From Dipteronia dyeriana (taxonomy: Eukaryota > Streptophyta > Magnoliopsida > Sapindales > Sapindaceae): 64,000 bases of DNA. Shown one piece after another: positions 46,482 to 56,631 of this stretch. The notes beneath the pieces are model-generated. The model saw nothing but the letters and a program-made list of their open reading frames with translations. It was not told where the DNA came from and did no database searches. The stretch spans positions 20,353,291 to 20,417,290 of the forward strand of contig CM065301.1 of assembly GCA_032871835.1 (NCBI GenBank), written 5' to 3'. Numbering within the stretch: the stretch's first letter is position 1; each line of letters starts with the position of its first letter. A program made the position numbers and the translations under genes.

Positions 46482-46992
46482 CGGAAATACAAACACGGTT
46501 AAATGCTCAAGGCTAACCTAGAGGGGCGAGGGGGGTGGGGGGGTTGAATAGGTTAGGCACCTTTTTCGACTCCCTTAAAAAAGAACAAAAGTTTGTCCCT
46601 CTAGATTGCTTGTATCCCAATATATATATCAATTAAAGACACTTAATCAAAATATAAAACAAGTAAAGTGTGATACAAACAATTAATTGTAACACATACA
46701 CAATCTATAATATATAAAGGAAGTCAACTTACATATAGAGTTCTATCCATAGTATTCAAATAACAAATACAAATATAAGAGAGATAGGGATAGAGAAAAG
46801 TTGACACAAGATATAACGTGGTAAACCTCCGAAGAGGAAACATCCACGGGTTAGCAACCACCGGTAAACAAAATCCACTAGTAGATAAGACAAGTACAAT
46901 CTCTTAAGTGACCCCTTCACTTAGAAACTACCCTCATATCCTACTCATGAAGATGTCGCCCTCAAGCTCAACAATCTGAGGCCTCACACATC

Positions 46993-47190
46993 TTGTCAAG
47001 ACTTCCTCGCTCACCCTTCCAGATCCTCATGACCCTAGGCAAGACTTCTTTCTCAACTATCCGAGTCCTCTCGACTCTAGTCAAACTTCCTCGCTCACCT
47101 TTTCGGATCCTCACGACCCTAGGCAAGACTTCTTGCTCAACTATCCGAGTCCTCCAGACTCTAGTCAAAACTTCCTTGCTTGACAATCCG
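46993..47190 (+). repeat. ~96-bp tandem repeat inside the LTR-like insertion
   Basis: Two units with ACCCTAGGCAAGACTTCTT and CAACTATCCGAGTCCTC words and partial further copies. It produces overlapping ORFs on both strands (46968-47232) that are not genes. Confidence 0.8.
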
Positions 47191-48792
47191 AGGTCTCCCA
47201 CCTCTTGCCAAGACTTTCATGCTCAACAATAAAAGTCTCACACCTATTGTTAAGAATTTTTTTCTCACAAGGCATCTAGGTGATCATGAATGCAAAACCC
47301 AAATAAGCACGCAACATAGAATGTTATGATCAACACTTCCTATGGAAAATACTAGAGATGAGAATGAATGCACAAAACAAATGTAGTCTAGTCAATCATG
47401 CATGTTTAATCCATCTAGATCATGTAAGATATGTTCAACATTAATTACAATATAGATACATGCATAGATCTAAAACTTGAATCACAAGATATGTTCAATT
47501 AACACACAATCAAGTTTAAATCTCATAAATCAAAAACATGCTAAAATCATGTGACCAAGTCATTTAGATTAAAGCTAAAGTTCTAGAGCATTTTCTATTC
47601 ATAGATTCAACAAAGCACATGAATAGCTCAAAAGAACACAAACACGTGTATCATTGTGAGATTTCGGCCAAAAAGAGCCAAATACATGTGAGAAACTATT
47701 TTTCACAAAATCAATCAATCAAAGATCATCAAATAGTCCTAGAATCAATGCTAGCATAATACAATCCCAAACATGTGAAAACATATGCAAAATCAAAACC
47801 TAACTCAACATGTGAGATTTCAATTGAAACTCAATCTAGCTTTAAATGAGTTCAAAACTTAAATCAAAACAATCACAAGATACATATATATGTTGAAGAA
47901 GAAAACCCAAGGCAACTGACCAAGTTTTAAAAGAAAACTTTGAGAGAAAATCAATACCTTAGTTGATTTTGGTGCAGTTCCGTTTATATGAGATTAGACT
48001 CCAAAAACAACAATAAAACTAACTTAAACCTTCAGAGAAAAGATGGAGGATGAATAGACAAACACTTTAAACTTTGAATCACTCAAATCAGAGTTCAAAT
48101 GAAGAAGTTATGGTGTTTGGAAGGTGATAAAATTTAGAGAGAAAATTCTATACTCAAGTTTTTGAATTTCTTCTTAAAATGAAATGTGAGAGGGAAAGGA
48201 AATATAAAGGAGAGGGAAAGAATAGAAGCAGAAGGACCAAAATACCCCATTTGAGAATGCTTCCCTGAGATGGCGCGTGGGCATCTCGAGGCAGCGAGGA
48301 GTTGCGGCTGAGATGGCCACGCGCCATCTCGAGCTTGCACCATTTGATGGCCTTTGGCCATGGTGCAACTCCTTTGCACTCTTCTAGCGTTCTTCGACCG
48401 TTCTTTGGCCTCCAAACTCAGAATTTGAATCCATTTGTGGATTACAAACCATAACTCTCTCATGGACATGGACATATAAGATACTCAACCCAAAAAATAA
48501 TAATTCGACTCGATATAAGAAGACGAAGACAGTGTATGCAACATGAGTTGAAAGTGTAGTATCTTTTGACTTAGAACTTGAAATCAATAGTATGAGTAAC
48601 CGAAATGACCGGAACTCAATCAAGAATGATTTAAGACTAAATTCAAGTTTAATATCCATATTATACAAATATATACACATACAAACATAATTCACACTAG
48701 AATACAAACTACATAGAGATAGTCTACAATCATGCATTTTCTAAAACATGTTATTTTTATACCAATGCATGAGCATTCATCTTCAAGTGTGT

Positions 48793-48966
48793 GAATGTGT
48801 TGTACATGGTGCACAACGATGCAGGGACACATATGAATGAATTGTGTGTATGTGTGCCTATAATGGTGCACAACAATACAGGGACACAAATGAATGAATT
48901 GTGTGTGTGTGTGCCTATAATGGTGCACAACGATGCAGGGACACAAATGAATGAATTGTGTGTGTG
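48793..48966 (+). repeat. 57-bp tandem repeat, three copies
   Basis: GTGCACAACGATGCAGGGAC, AATGAATTGTGTGT and GTGCCTATAATG recur three times (from about 48811, 48869 and 48924). ORFs at 48692-49095 are products of this array. Confidence 0.93.
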
Positions 48967-49173
48967 CCTAAGCCTTGTAAGAGAAAGATAAGGTCTTAGT
49001 ATACCTTTGTAGAACCATATTGCATCCTTTCTCTTTGAAGACTTTGAACTTGCTTTGACTAGTTGTTCCTTCTTCTTTGAAGCTTGAATCATCATGAATC
49101 TAAATAACTAAATCATTACAAGTAAACATCATTTTGATATGGAATTAATGCCAACACAATCTAAAACCTAACA

Positions 49174-50260
49174 ATTAAGCCTAGGAGTAATGCCTAGGCT
49201 GTTGGTGGATTTAATTTCGAATTAAATATATTTTTTAAGATTTTTCTTCTTTTTTTTCCAACTACACGAGATGTGTTTGAAAAGCATTGTGCACCCATCG
49301 AACTCAAATTGGGAAATGTAAAGCTAGTATGGGAGATCGAGTCAAGCAATGACAACAACTTACATGTTTGTGAAAGAACTTTGAGGCATCTAGTAGTTCA
49401 TAATTAAAGGTTTGGTTGATATCACTAGTGTAATAGGTATCGACATCCTAGTTGAACCGTTCGATGATCTCGAAACTCAACGTACAAATTTCCATTGATA
49501 CCCCTTCATCGCCGGACGGTGCTGATCGTTGAGATTATTATAAGGCCCCCATAATATCATCTACAAAGGAAAACTCAAAGAACCGGGAACCATACCTAGG
49601 CCTAAAAGAATTGTACCTAGGCCTTTAAATATTTTCTGGGCTCAGGGGTTTTTTCTAGCCATGTCATCATTTGTGACACATGTTAAGAAGATGAACTAAG
49701 CCCGGAATGTTGTAGGCCAAGAAACTGTGACATAAAGCCTAAGAATAATGCCTAGGCCGTTGGTGGATTTAATTTCGAATTAAATATAGTTTTTAAGAAT
49801 TTTCTTATTTTTTTTCGACTGCACGGGATGTGTTTAAAAAGCGTTGTGTATCCATTGGACTCGATTTCGAAACTGTAAAGCTAATACATGATATCGAGTC
49901 AAGTAACAACAACAACTTATAAGTTAGTGACAGAACTCTTAGGCCTTTGGTGGTTCATGATTTAAAGGTTTGGTTGGTATCTATAGTGTAATGGGTAGCG
50001 ACATACATGTTGGGCCTTTCGATGATCTCGAAACTTAACTTATAGATTTCCATTGATATCTCTTCATCACCGGACGATGCCGATCATGGAGATTATTGCG
50101 AGGCCCCTATAATTTCATCTACTAAGGAAAACTTAAAAAACTGGGAACCATACCTAGGCCTAAAAGATCTGTATGTAGGCTTGGAAAATTTTTCCTAGGC
50201 TTAAGGGGTTTTGCTAGCCACTTTATTTTATTTGCTCTCCATATCATCAATTGGTAGTGG
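49174..50260 (+). repeat. ~550-bp tandem repeats, two full units
   Basis: GCCTAGGCTGTTGGTGGATT at 49191 and GCCTAGGCCGTTGGTGGATT at 49749 mark the phase, a unit of about 558 bp. Shared blocks include GATCTCGAAACT(C/T)AAC, CATCACCGGACG and GGGAACCATACCTAGGCCTA. No coding potential is seen. The words CCTAGGCCTA and AGAATTGTACC recur in the minisatellite at 51745-52115. Confidence 0.85.
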
Positions 50261-50770
50261 ATTACACATGGATCCTACTAAATCTTCCTCTTCTCATTAC
50301 TCCCTGGATCCCACTAAATCTTTATCTTCCTCTCATTACAGTTAAACACTTAAACCTTTCTTTTTCTTCTTTTTCAAGTGTTCCCAAACCGAGAGCCTAA
50401 AAACTTGTGAAAACAAACTTATTTGCTTCTCCCATACCTAAAATCTTCATCCCATCTGCATCTGGAGGTAAAAATTCTTCATTATTTATACATCTCGTTG
50501 CCACTGTTTTGCTTTGTAAACAGGTTTTCAGATTTAAAATATGACTTGTAGTCTAGATTATTCGTTAACTGAGATGGTTTTGCAAATTTGTTGATTTATA
50601 TACAAGTTTTGAGATCTAACATCTCCTTCTCCCATAAAATTAAAATACCTTTTTTTTTTTAAATAACTTTGAAGGTTTTGTGTTGTTTGTGAAAGAAGCC
50701 TCATATACTCTAACATTCGTTTTTTTTATTTTTTTTTATTTACAGATATCTGTAAAATGTGTTGTATGAA

Positions 50771-51076
50771 ATGGGGAAGAATTTTGTTTATGTTGTTTTC
50801 AAAGGAAGGAAATCCGGTGTGTTTACTTCTTTGCTTGAATGTCATGAACGTGTAGATGGTTTTCCAGGTGCATCTTATCAGAAGTTTAACTCAATTGATG
50901 AAGCATATAAAGCGATAAGTAGTTGTTCCGTACATTCAAGCCATTCTTGGTCTGAATCTTCTGTGAATTTTGAAGAGAAGGTATATGAGAAGAGTCAAAG
51001 CACTGGTGTCATGTTGTTTTCATTCCTATTCATTTTTATTTTTGGAGTTTTAGAAGTTAGACGGTACAACATATGA
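50771..51076 (+). CDS. Small protein with RNase H1 N-terminal (viroplasmin-type) domain
   Basis: The start is the ATG at 50771 (MGKNFVYVVFKGRKSG); the open frame extends upstream without another ATG. The first 45 residues have VYVVFKGRKSGVFTSLLECH, then GFPGASYQKFNS and DEAYKAI. This is the hybrid-binding domain of RNase H1 N-termini, also called the viroplasmin domain (PF01693 family). The aromatic residues and the GRK-G-[VI]-[FY]-x-S pattern are kept. The domain grips RNA:DNA hybrids. No RNase H catalytic domain follows; the rest is Ser-rich with a hydrophobic end. A GTATATG donor near 50980 suggests an exon may end there. It lies between the MULE transposase and Ulp1-like pieces and is probably cargo. 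It could be a fragment of a larger gene. Confidence 0.62.
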   Translation: MGKNFVYVVFKGRKSGVFTSLLECHERVDGFPGASYQKFNSIDEAYKAISSCSVHSSHSWSESSVNFEEKVYEKSQSTGVMLFSFLFIFIFGVLEVRRYNI

Positions 51077-51136
51077 ATAAAAAACATAATATTGAAATGT
51101 GTTTTTCTGTAGAAGGTAGGTTTGATGTGCTTTTCT

Positions 51137-51361
51137 TCAGGCTAATGGTGGAATATTGAAGTCCATCAACTTCTTCTGCATTTGTTCAATAAGTTGGTAG
51201 AGTCCATTGTCCCTTACTTCGATCTGAACATTTAAATTGACAATTTCAGCTTCCAGATTCTGAAATTTCCCCATCAAAACAATAAAATTAACACTTAGCG
51301 ATTTTACATTTTCACGCTCCTTGAAGCCGCTCTCCTCAGCTATTCCAATCCGTTCATACAT
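51137..51361 (-). CDS. Small predicted coiled-coil protein
   Basis: A 74-residue frame, MYERIGIAEESGFKERENVK, followed by heptad-like FQNLEAEIVNLNVQIEVRDN and QLIEQMQKKL. A TATA-like TATAAATA (minus strand, 51502-51509) lies about 145 bases upstream in a fitting position. Several short ATGs precede the start. No family recognised. It converges on the viroplasmin-domain ORF. Confidence 0.4.
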   Translation of the reverse strand: MYERIGIAEESGFKERENVKSLSVNFIVLMGKFQNLEAEIVNLNVQIEVRDNGLYQLIEQMQKKLMDFNIPPLA

Positions 51362-51501
51362 ACATTCGAAAATGGCATTTAACTTGTTACTACTCCTACC
51401 ATTTCATTCCATTTCCACTTGTACAAATGAAGTGAGTAAAATATGTAACAACTGAGGAAGATTGAAGATTGAAGTGAGAAAAATATGTAACAGAGATGGG
51501 G

Positions 51502-51509
51502 TATTTATA
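51502..51509 (-). promoter_or_regulatory. TATA box candidate for the small coiled-coil ORF
   Basis: On the minus strand it reads ACTATAAATACCCCATC, matching the plant TATA consensus, about 140 bases before the ATG at 51361. Confidence 0.45.
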
Positions 51510-51744
51510 GTGGAACAAGATGACCCATATTAGTGAAAACTCACATTTACATTTGATATCAACCATTGTAACCTTTAGATTTGAAATGAGTCATTGTAAC
51601 TTAAATGAACATTCATTTTCTTTGTAAACTGAATAGTGGTTACACTAACCACTGTAACTTCAGTTAAAGAAATATAATATTGCACATATTTTTTTGAAAA
51701 TGACAAGCCACCAGTTTGTTGCTGGGCCTGTATAATTTCATGTG

Positions 51745-52115
51745 CTGAAGGAATTATTCCCAGGTCTAAGAGAATTATTCCCAGACCTAAGAGAATTGTT
51801 CTCAGTCCTAAGGGAATTGTACTAGGCCTAAGAGAATTATTCTACATAGGTCTAAGAGAATTGTCCCCAAACCTACAAGAATTGTTCCCTGGCGTAAGAA
51901 AATTGTGTACCCAGGCATAAGAGAAACGTTCCCAGGCTTTAGAGAATTGTTCCAAGGCCCAAGAGAATTGTTCTATCCAGATCTAAGAGAATTGTTCCCA
52001 GTCCTAAGAGAATTATTCCAAGACCTAAGAGAATTGTTCTACCAAGGCACAAGATAATTGTTCCAAGGCTTAAGACAATTGTTCCCAGGCCTAAGAGAAT
52101 TGTACCCAGGCCTTT
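51745..52115 (+). repeat. 22-25-bp minisatellite, CCTAAGAGAATTGTTCCCAGG type
   Basis: About 15 diverged units. The core AAGAGAATTGTTC is well kept; the joint between units varies (CCCAGG, CCAAGG, TACCAAGG). The minus ORF 51939-52145 with a repeated GLGTILL motif is simply this array translated. Confidence 0.9.
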
Positions 52116-52229
52116 ACAACTTGTCACATGTTTTTTTATTATCATCGTGGGAATTTCATAATTTTAAGAATTTTAAGATTTTTAAGATTTTTATTTAACT
52201 AATTTAATAATTGGTAAAATTAAATCTGC

Positions 52230-52402
52230 CACAAACTATTGCTAGGCAGAAAATTCCTAGGCTGTTGACATGCCTAGGCATAAAATACCTCTTAAACATT
52301 CCAAGCCCAAGAGAACTGTACAAACGACCTCGTAAACATTCCAAGCCTAAGAGAACTGCACAAAGTACATCATAAACATTCCAAGCCTAAGAGAATGAGT
52401 TG
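52230..52402 (+). repeat. 35-60-bp repeats with CCAAGCCTAAGAGAA
   Basis: ACATTCCAAGCC(T/C)AAGAGAA recurs at about 52296, 52337 and 52376, continuing the preceding array in modified form up to the edge of the Ulp1-like sequence. Confidence 0.75.
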
Positions 52403-52760
52403 GCATGAGGATCCATCTTCATTTCTTCATAGTAACCGGCATGCTTTAATAAAGATGGCAATAGGTAAATTAGTGCACGAATGTCCTTTAGCCGATTACT
52501 AGTTCCGTCCCATTAATTCAAAGAGTCAAATAACAGTACTTTTCCTTCCTTCAAAAGTACATGACATAAAACCCAATGGATGAGAAGGTGGCACAGGATG
52601 AGCACCTGGATATACAATATCAAATTTTTAAGCAAATAGATAAAACTTATTTAAGAAAATAGATAATGAATACGCAACGTTATTTCTAAAACTTACCAAA
52701 TCCATTTGCCACCAAGGTTGAGGGTATAGAAGGTCATGCCCGGTAACATGTATGAGGATG
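52403..52760 (-). pseudogene. Ulp1/C48-type SUMO protease domain fragment
   Basis: On the minus strand, WWQMDLV (about 52700-52720) precedes an intron-like gap (from the GTAAG donor near 52697). It is followed by HWVLCHVLLKEGKVLLFDSL (about 52578-52519), then a TAA and DIRALIYLLPSLLKHAGYYE. The HW-L and F/YDSL boxes carry the catalytic His and Asp of C48 (Ulp1-like) proteases. The expected Q..D-C-G box with the catalytic Cys is not present before the minisatellite begins at 52402, so the domain is cut. In plants such domains are often carried by MULEs (the Kaonashi/KI-MULE type). Confidence 0.6.
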
Positions 52761-53009
52761 TCTGCATAATTTAAAGGAACTGATTCTAGGTAGTCTTCCT
52801 AGACATTGACAATATGAGGAGAAGGATCGCTGATCTTTTTGCCCTTTTTTCTGTGATCTTTTTTCTGTTGAGGAGAAGGAGGAGAACCAATTTCTTTTTA
52901 CTGACGTCTTTCCTTCTCATCCTTCTCAAATTTTGCTATCTTCCTCATAACATCTATTGTAACCATTTCAATTACCCACTTAATATTCAGGTTATTCTGC
53001 AAATACTAC

Positions 53010-53242
53010 CATTAATTCCAAGCCGATAATTCCATTGCCAAGCTTATATAAATCAAAAGCATACATGCATTAATTCCCAATTGATAATTCATAGGCTCAT
53101 GGCATCCATTCCTAGACTTATATCAATCAATCATAGGCTTAAAAGAATACATGTATTAATTCCCTGCTAATAATTTATAGGCTCATGACATCCATTCTCA
53201 GGCTTATATCAATCAATCATAGGCTCAAAAACATACATGCAT
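53010..53242 (+). repeat. ~87-bp tandem repeat
   Basis: Two good units (from about 53069 and 53156) and one shortened unit. Shared words: ATAATT(C/T)ATAGGCTCATG, ATATCAATCAATCATAGGCT and ATACATG. Confidence 0.85.
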
Positions 53243-53713
53243 TATAACACATTTTCAAAAACATGCATAAACAAATTTTCACATACCATATCAAATAACT
53301 AGGGAGATACTTACGAAAAAAGATGTGTTAACCAATCAAATACTTTGCGAGTAGTTTAGGTCACTGATCGATCGCCTCCTCCATAGGATATCAAAGAAAC
53401 TATGAATGTGTTGTATAAATGCAGTAATGTACGTTACGAAATAAGTAACATAAAGCCTTAAAACCAAAGAGAAATAGATAGTTAATTATGTTACCAAATC
53501 TGATATCCACTTTTCGATGTTGACCAAGTCTGGAAATCTTGATGCATCATGAGAAGGATTTGACCGGTATAAAAACTATTCAAGGCCAACATTAAATTAC
53601 ATTAGGGAAAATATTCAAAAATGAATACATTAAATACTGGCAATATAACAGATAATAGGAATGGAATATTATCTAAGTTGGTCTTTGTTCTTTAGGAAAG
53701 AAGTGAACTCAAC
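53243..53713. other. Probable intronic or decayed part of the Ulp1-like gene
   Basis: No firm coding signal. Minus-strand words of exon type are present (about 53510-53580), but no domain could be named. Confidence 0.3.
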
Positions 53714-53716
53714 TAA

Positions 53717-54152
53717 GGGGTTGTTTGCTTTTTTCACCATGAGACTTATTGCCTTTTATATAATAAATTAAGATAAATCAGTTTTTTTTTTGTTTTTCCG
53801 ACCTATATCTTATTTTAAGATATGTATATCTTTTAGAAAAAATGATTTTTTTTACTTTTATCTTATTAAAAAAGTGATACAAAAGAGTTTTTTAGTAAAT
53901 TTCTATAAATGTCGTACAATAATTCCAACATTTACAATTTTATCCGTACATAATAAAATCATAAAAATCAATTTTCTAAAAATTCTCAATTTTGAAGAAA
54001 CCCTAACACAACCTAATCAATTTTACATTTGTAATAAGTCATCCAAAATAAAAAAAAACAAACATATCATAATATCTTAATTTATAGGACTTATCCATAT
54101 GTCTAACAAATTAAGGTTTTATAAGACTTTAAATAAAAAAACAAACATCCCC
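53717..54152. mobile_element. Tourist-like (PIF/Harbinger) MITE
   Basis: The ends GGGGTTGTTTGCTTTTTT and, reversed, GGGGATGTTTGTTTTTTT are inverted repeats. The 3-bp duplication TAA flanks both ends (53714-53716, 54153-54155). This end sequence and TAA/TTA target are diagnostic of Tourist-like MITEs. The centre is AT-rich. The ORF 53790-54080 is spurious. Confidence 0.88.
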
Positions 54153-54459
54153 TAAGTTTATTTCTTCCTTGTTTTACTGTGGTTTCCTTTTCTTCTTGGG
54201 CATGAGATTTATCCGCGGGATTTCGAGCCACCTACACCGCTTTCGGCTTATCTATTTGTCGATGTCTCTGTATTCAACATTAGGGTCGGCCCCATCAAGC
54301 GCTGCCACACTATTGGGAATGTTCTGGTCAATAAAGTACACTGATGGGGATGGATATTCATCCACGACAAGGATAGATTTCCCCCCCAGTCCTATATAAA
54401 TTTAAATATTTAGTCAAGCAGAAACCGTTGATTTACATGAGAAAAACACTTTTATAGAA

Positions 54460-55580
54460 TGTACCTCGACCATATCACCCTTAAATGCAACATCCCCAAC
54501 AACCACACCCTTATCCCCAACACCTTGCTCAAAACCCTTACCAATTTCACAAATAGAATCCTCTTGCTCATCACCCTTACCACCCTCAATGTAGCATCCC
54601 CATCACCAATAACATCATCTTGCTCACCAACCTTACCACCATCAAATGCAGCATCCTCATCACCAAAAGCATCATCTTCCTCACCACTCTTACCAACTTC
54701 AGCAATAACATCACTATCTTGTTGGACACTCTTACCAAGTTCACCAACTAAATTTAGTTCTTCAACTTCCTTATCAATAAAAACATTATTTATAGCACCT
54801 TTATCACCACCAACATGATCATCTTGTTCAACACCCTTATAAACATCAACATCAATAAGTTAGTGGAAATTATTAAGGACTAAACTATTATAAATAATAA
54901 TAATATTATAACTTTCAACAACTTCTTATCCAACCTTCATCTCATTTCTAATCTTAAAAAATTGATCTCTACAAAATGCAATGATACGTTGCTCGCTTTC
55001 AAATATAACATCATATGGTTCTGGGATAGTGGATGACACTTGAATTTTGTAATAATTAATACAATGCATACAAGAATAGCATACTAAAACCAAATAGTGT
55101 AGATGCAATCATACCTTAGGATTTCTATTGGAGAATAGCCACTTCTTAGAAATGGGGGAATTTTTGTTATAAAATGTGCTTCTAGTTCCCCTGACAAAAC
55201 CTCTTATATCCTCCATGTCATTGCCTATCTGATAATCATCACCTTCATCATTAGAACCAAGATGTTCTTCCTCTTCACTTCGATGTAAAGCCAACTTCTC
55301 CCTCTTCTTATCATTTAGTGGGCCACATACATATTTTTGGTTCAATGACTCGAAGTAATCTGTACCCTTTTCAAAAGTTTCAACATCCCAAAGAAATAAA
55401 GTCATCTGCATATCGAGAGAAAACAATTGTTCGGTAATTTCTACAAATAACTATCCTTATATAACTAAAAAGAAAGGGTAATTAAGTACACACCGACGTA
55501 ATAAATCTGGATTCAATATTTGTAACCCTTGCATTGAATTCCCATCTTGTGACCCGTGGATACCCCTTAGCAACTCTGTT
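54460..55580 (-). pseudogene. Upstream exons of the Ulp1-like gene (DUF1985-adjacent region), minus strand
   Basis: From the right: KGYPRVTRWEFNARVTNIES (about 55575-55500), a conserved phrase after the DUF1985 domain of plant Ulp1-type transposon genes, ends at a GTGTGTAC donor (55493). The next exon, 55405-55115, follows an acceptor ATATGCAG and gives MTLFLWDVETFEKGTDYF, an acidic stretch and a donor GTATGATTG. A third piece, about 55038-54926, reads SSTIPEPYDVIFESEQRIIA, then a stop. An acidic low-complexity stretch with repeated GDEDA / GDGDA words covers 54810-54560. Frames do not join cleanly between exons 2 and 3. The N-terminal part is missing, probably removed by gypsy B at 55736. 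Confidence 0.5.
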
Positions 55581-55735
55581 TCTGACGAGATTTTATAAAC
55601 GAATAACTCTCCCTATGCCCTATACCTATACAATTTAAATTAACTAATATCAAACAATATTTTTCAATGATGGAGATGGGAAATGAAATAAATATTTTCA
55701 AAAATGGACAGGGAAAAGATTCATTTTGCTATTAC

Positions 55736-56560
55736 TGTTGGTATAATTCTAATAATATGGCACATTAGCAACAAACGAGAGTTGGGGGTTCCATATCACC
55801 AAAATTCAATCAGACCGAACCAACCCAAGTTGACCTAAGATAGCTTCGTAACACTTGATTAGGGTTATATAACGGTCAGGTAGAGATAGTCCCATTAAGA
55901 TGATCGGAGTGGTGAAATAATGGTAAAAACTTATTGGGATTACCCAGATGGTAAGGAAAAACCCACGCGCCGGGTAAAAACACCGGTCAGTGTAAAAGAA
56001 GTCTGGTCGGGGGTAGCGGATGGTTAGTTGAGTGACACGTGGACAACCACAAATTTAATCCAGTAACAACTCAAACACGCATAAAATGAATCTTACTCAA
56101 ATAAGGTGTCTAGAAGCACAATTTGATGATGAAGTGAATTTCTTTATAGATTTCAAAGTCCAGATTAGGTAAGAGATCTAATACAACCAGATCGACACAA
56201 AACAAGGAAGAAGGATAACACGACTCCAGTAAAGAGAATTTACAAAACTCTCTTTACTTGTACATTAAGAATTAGGGTTCTATGCATGTATAAATATACC
56301 CTATAGCACTCTTGAAAGGGTTAACAAAAATTAGGCTTACGAGAGCACATGAGAGATTAAGTGTGTAATCATTTTCATCATAGAGAATCTTTCTTGCCAT
56401 CGCCGACAACCGTGAACGTTTCCCCGCCTTGAAGTTTTACCACTTAAAACATGGTGTCTTGTTTTATTTTTTTCCTCTTATAATTTAGAACTCATCTGTA
56501 TTTGCATTCATCCGTGTAACATGTGGTCAGTTATACTTAATCCAAAAATAAACGTCAACA
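55736..56560 (+). repeat. 5' LTR of gypsy B
   Basis: The right end AATAAACGTCAACA is firm because the primer site follows. The left end is placed at TGTTGGTATAATTC, which pairs with the terminal CAACA over 5 bases. A TATA box, TATAAATA, is at 56289-56296, about 550 bp into the LTR. Length about 825 bp. The left boundary is tentative. Confidence 0.65.
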
Positions 56561-56578
56561 ACTGGCACAAGAACGAGG
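56561..56578 (+). other. Primer-binding region of gypsy B
   Basis: ACTGGCACAAGAACGAGG directly follows the LTR end, at the same position as the primer region of element A. The tRNA is not assigned. Confidence 0.6.
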
Positions 56579-56631
56579 GGGTTGAACCTCCGTTAATATT
56601 AAACGTGAATGCTTAATTCCAGGAAAAAGTT

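Larger units (their letters stand above)
46482..49173 (-). mobile_element. LTR-like insertion (probable solo LTR, minus strand)
   Basis: It splits a unit of the ~550-bp array. The 5-bp duplication ATTAA (46477-46481 and 49174-49178) is exact, and removing the insert restores the unit phrase TACATTAAGCCTAGG. On the minus strand it starts TGTTAGGTTTTAGATTGTG and ends GTGTTTGTATTTCCG, so the last two bases are CG instead of CA. A C-rich phrase TATTCAACCCCCCCACC with AGGTTAGCCTTGAGCAT near the 3' end, and AACGTGGTAAACCTCCGAAG at 46817, are common in plant copia-type LTRs. It is non-coding. ORFs inside it come from tandem repeats. Confidence 0.72.

Noticed and set aside
48692..49095. Minus ORFs with repeated CPCIVVHH-type motifs
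   Set aside because: They are translations of a 57-bp tandem repeat inside an LTR-like insertion; both strands are open for the same reason.
50771..51076. Endogenous caulimovirus fragment
   Set aside because: The viroplasmin-type domain is also the N-terminus of cellular RNase H1. No coat, movement or pararetroviral RT sequence is nearby, and the neighbours are MULE-type genes.
51939..52145. Minus ORF with GLGTILL repeats, a possible membrane repeat protein
   Set aside because: It is the AAGAGAATTGTTC minisatellite translated. The variation between units is what drift gives, with no codon-level constraint.
54459..54818. Plus-strand Ser/Pro-rich ORF of 119 codons
   Set aside because: It is the complement of the acidic GDEDA-type low-complexity stretch of the Ulp1-like gene on the minus strand.
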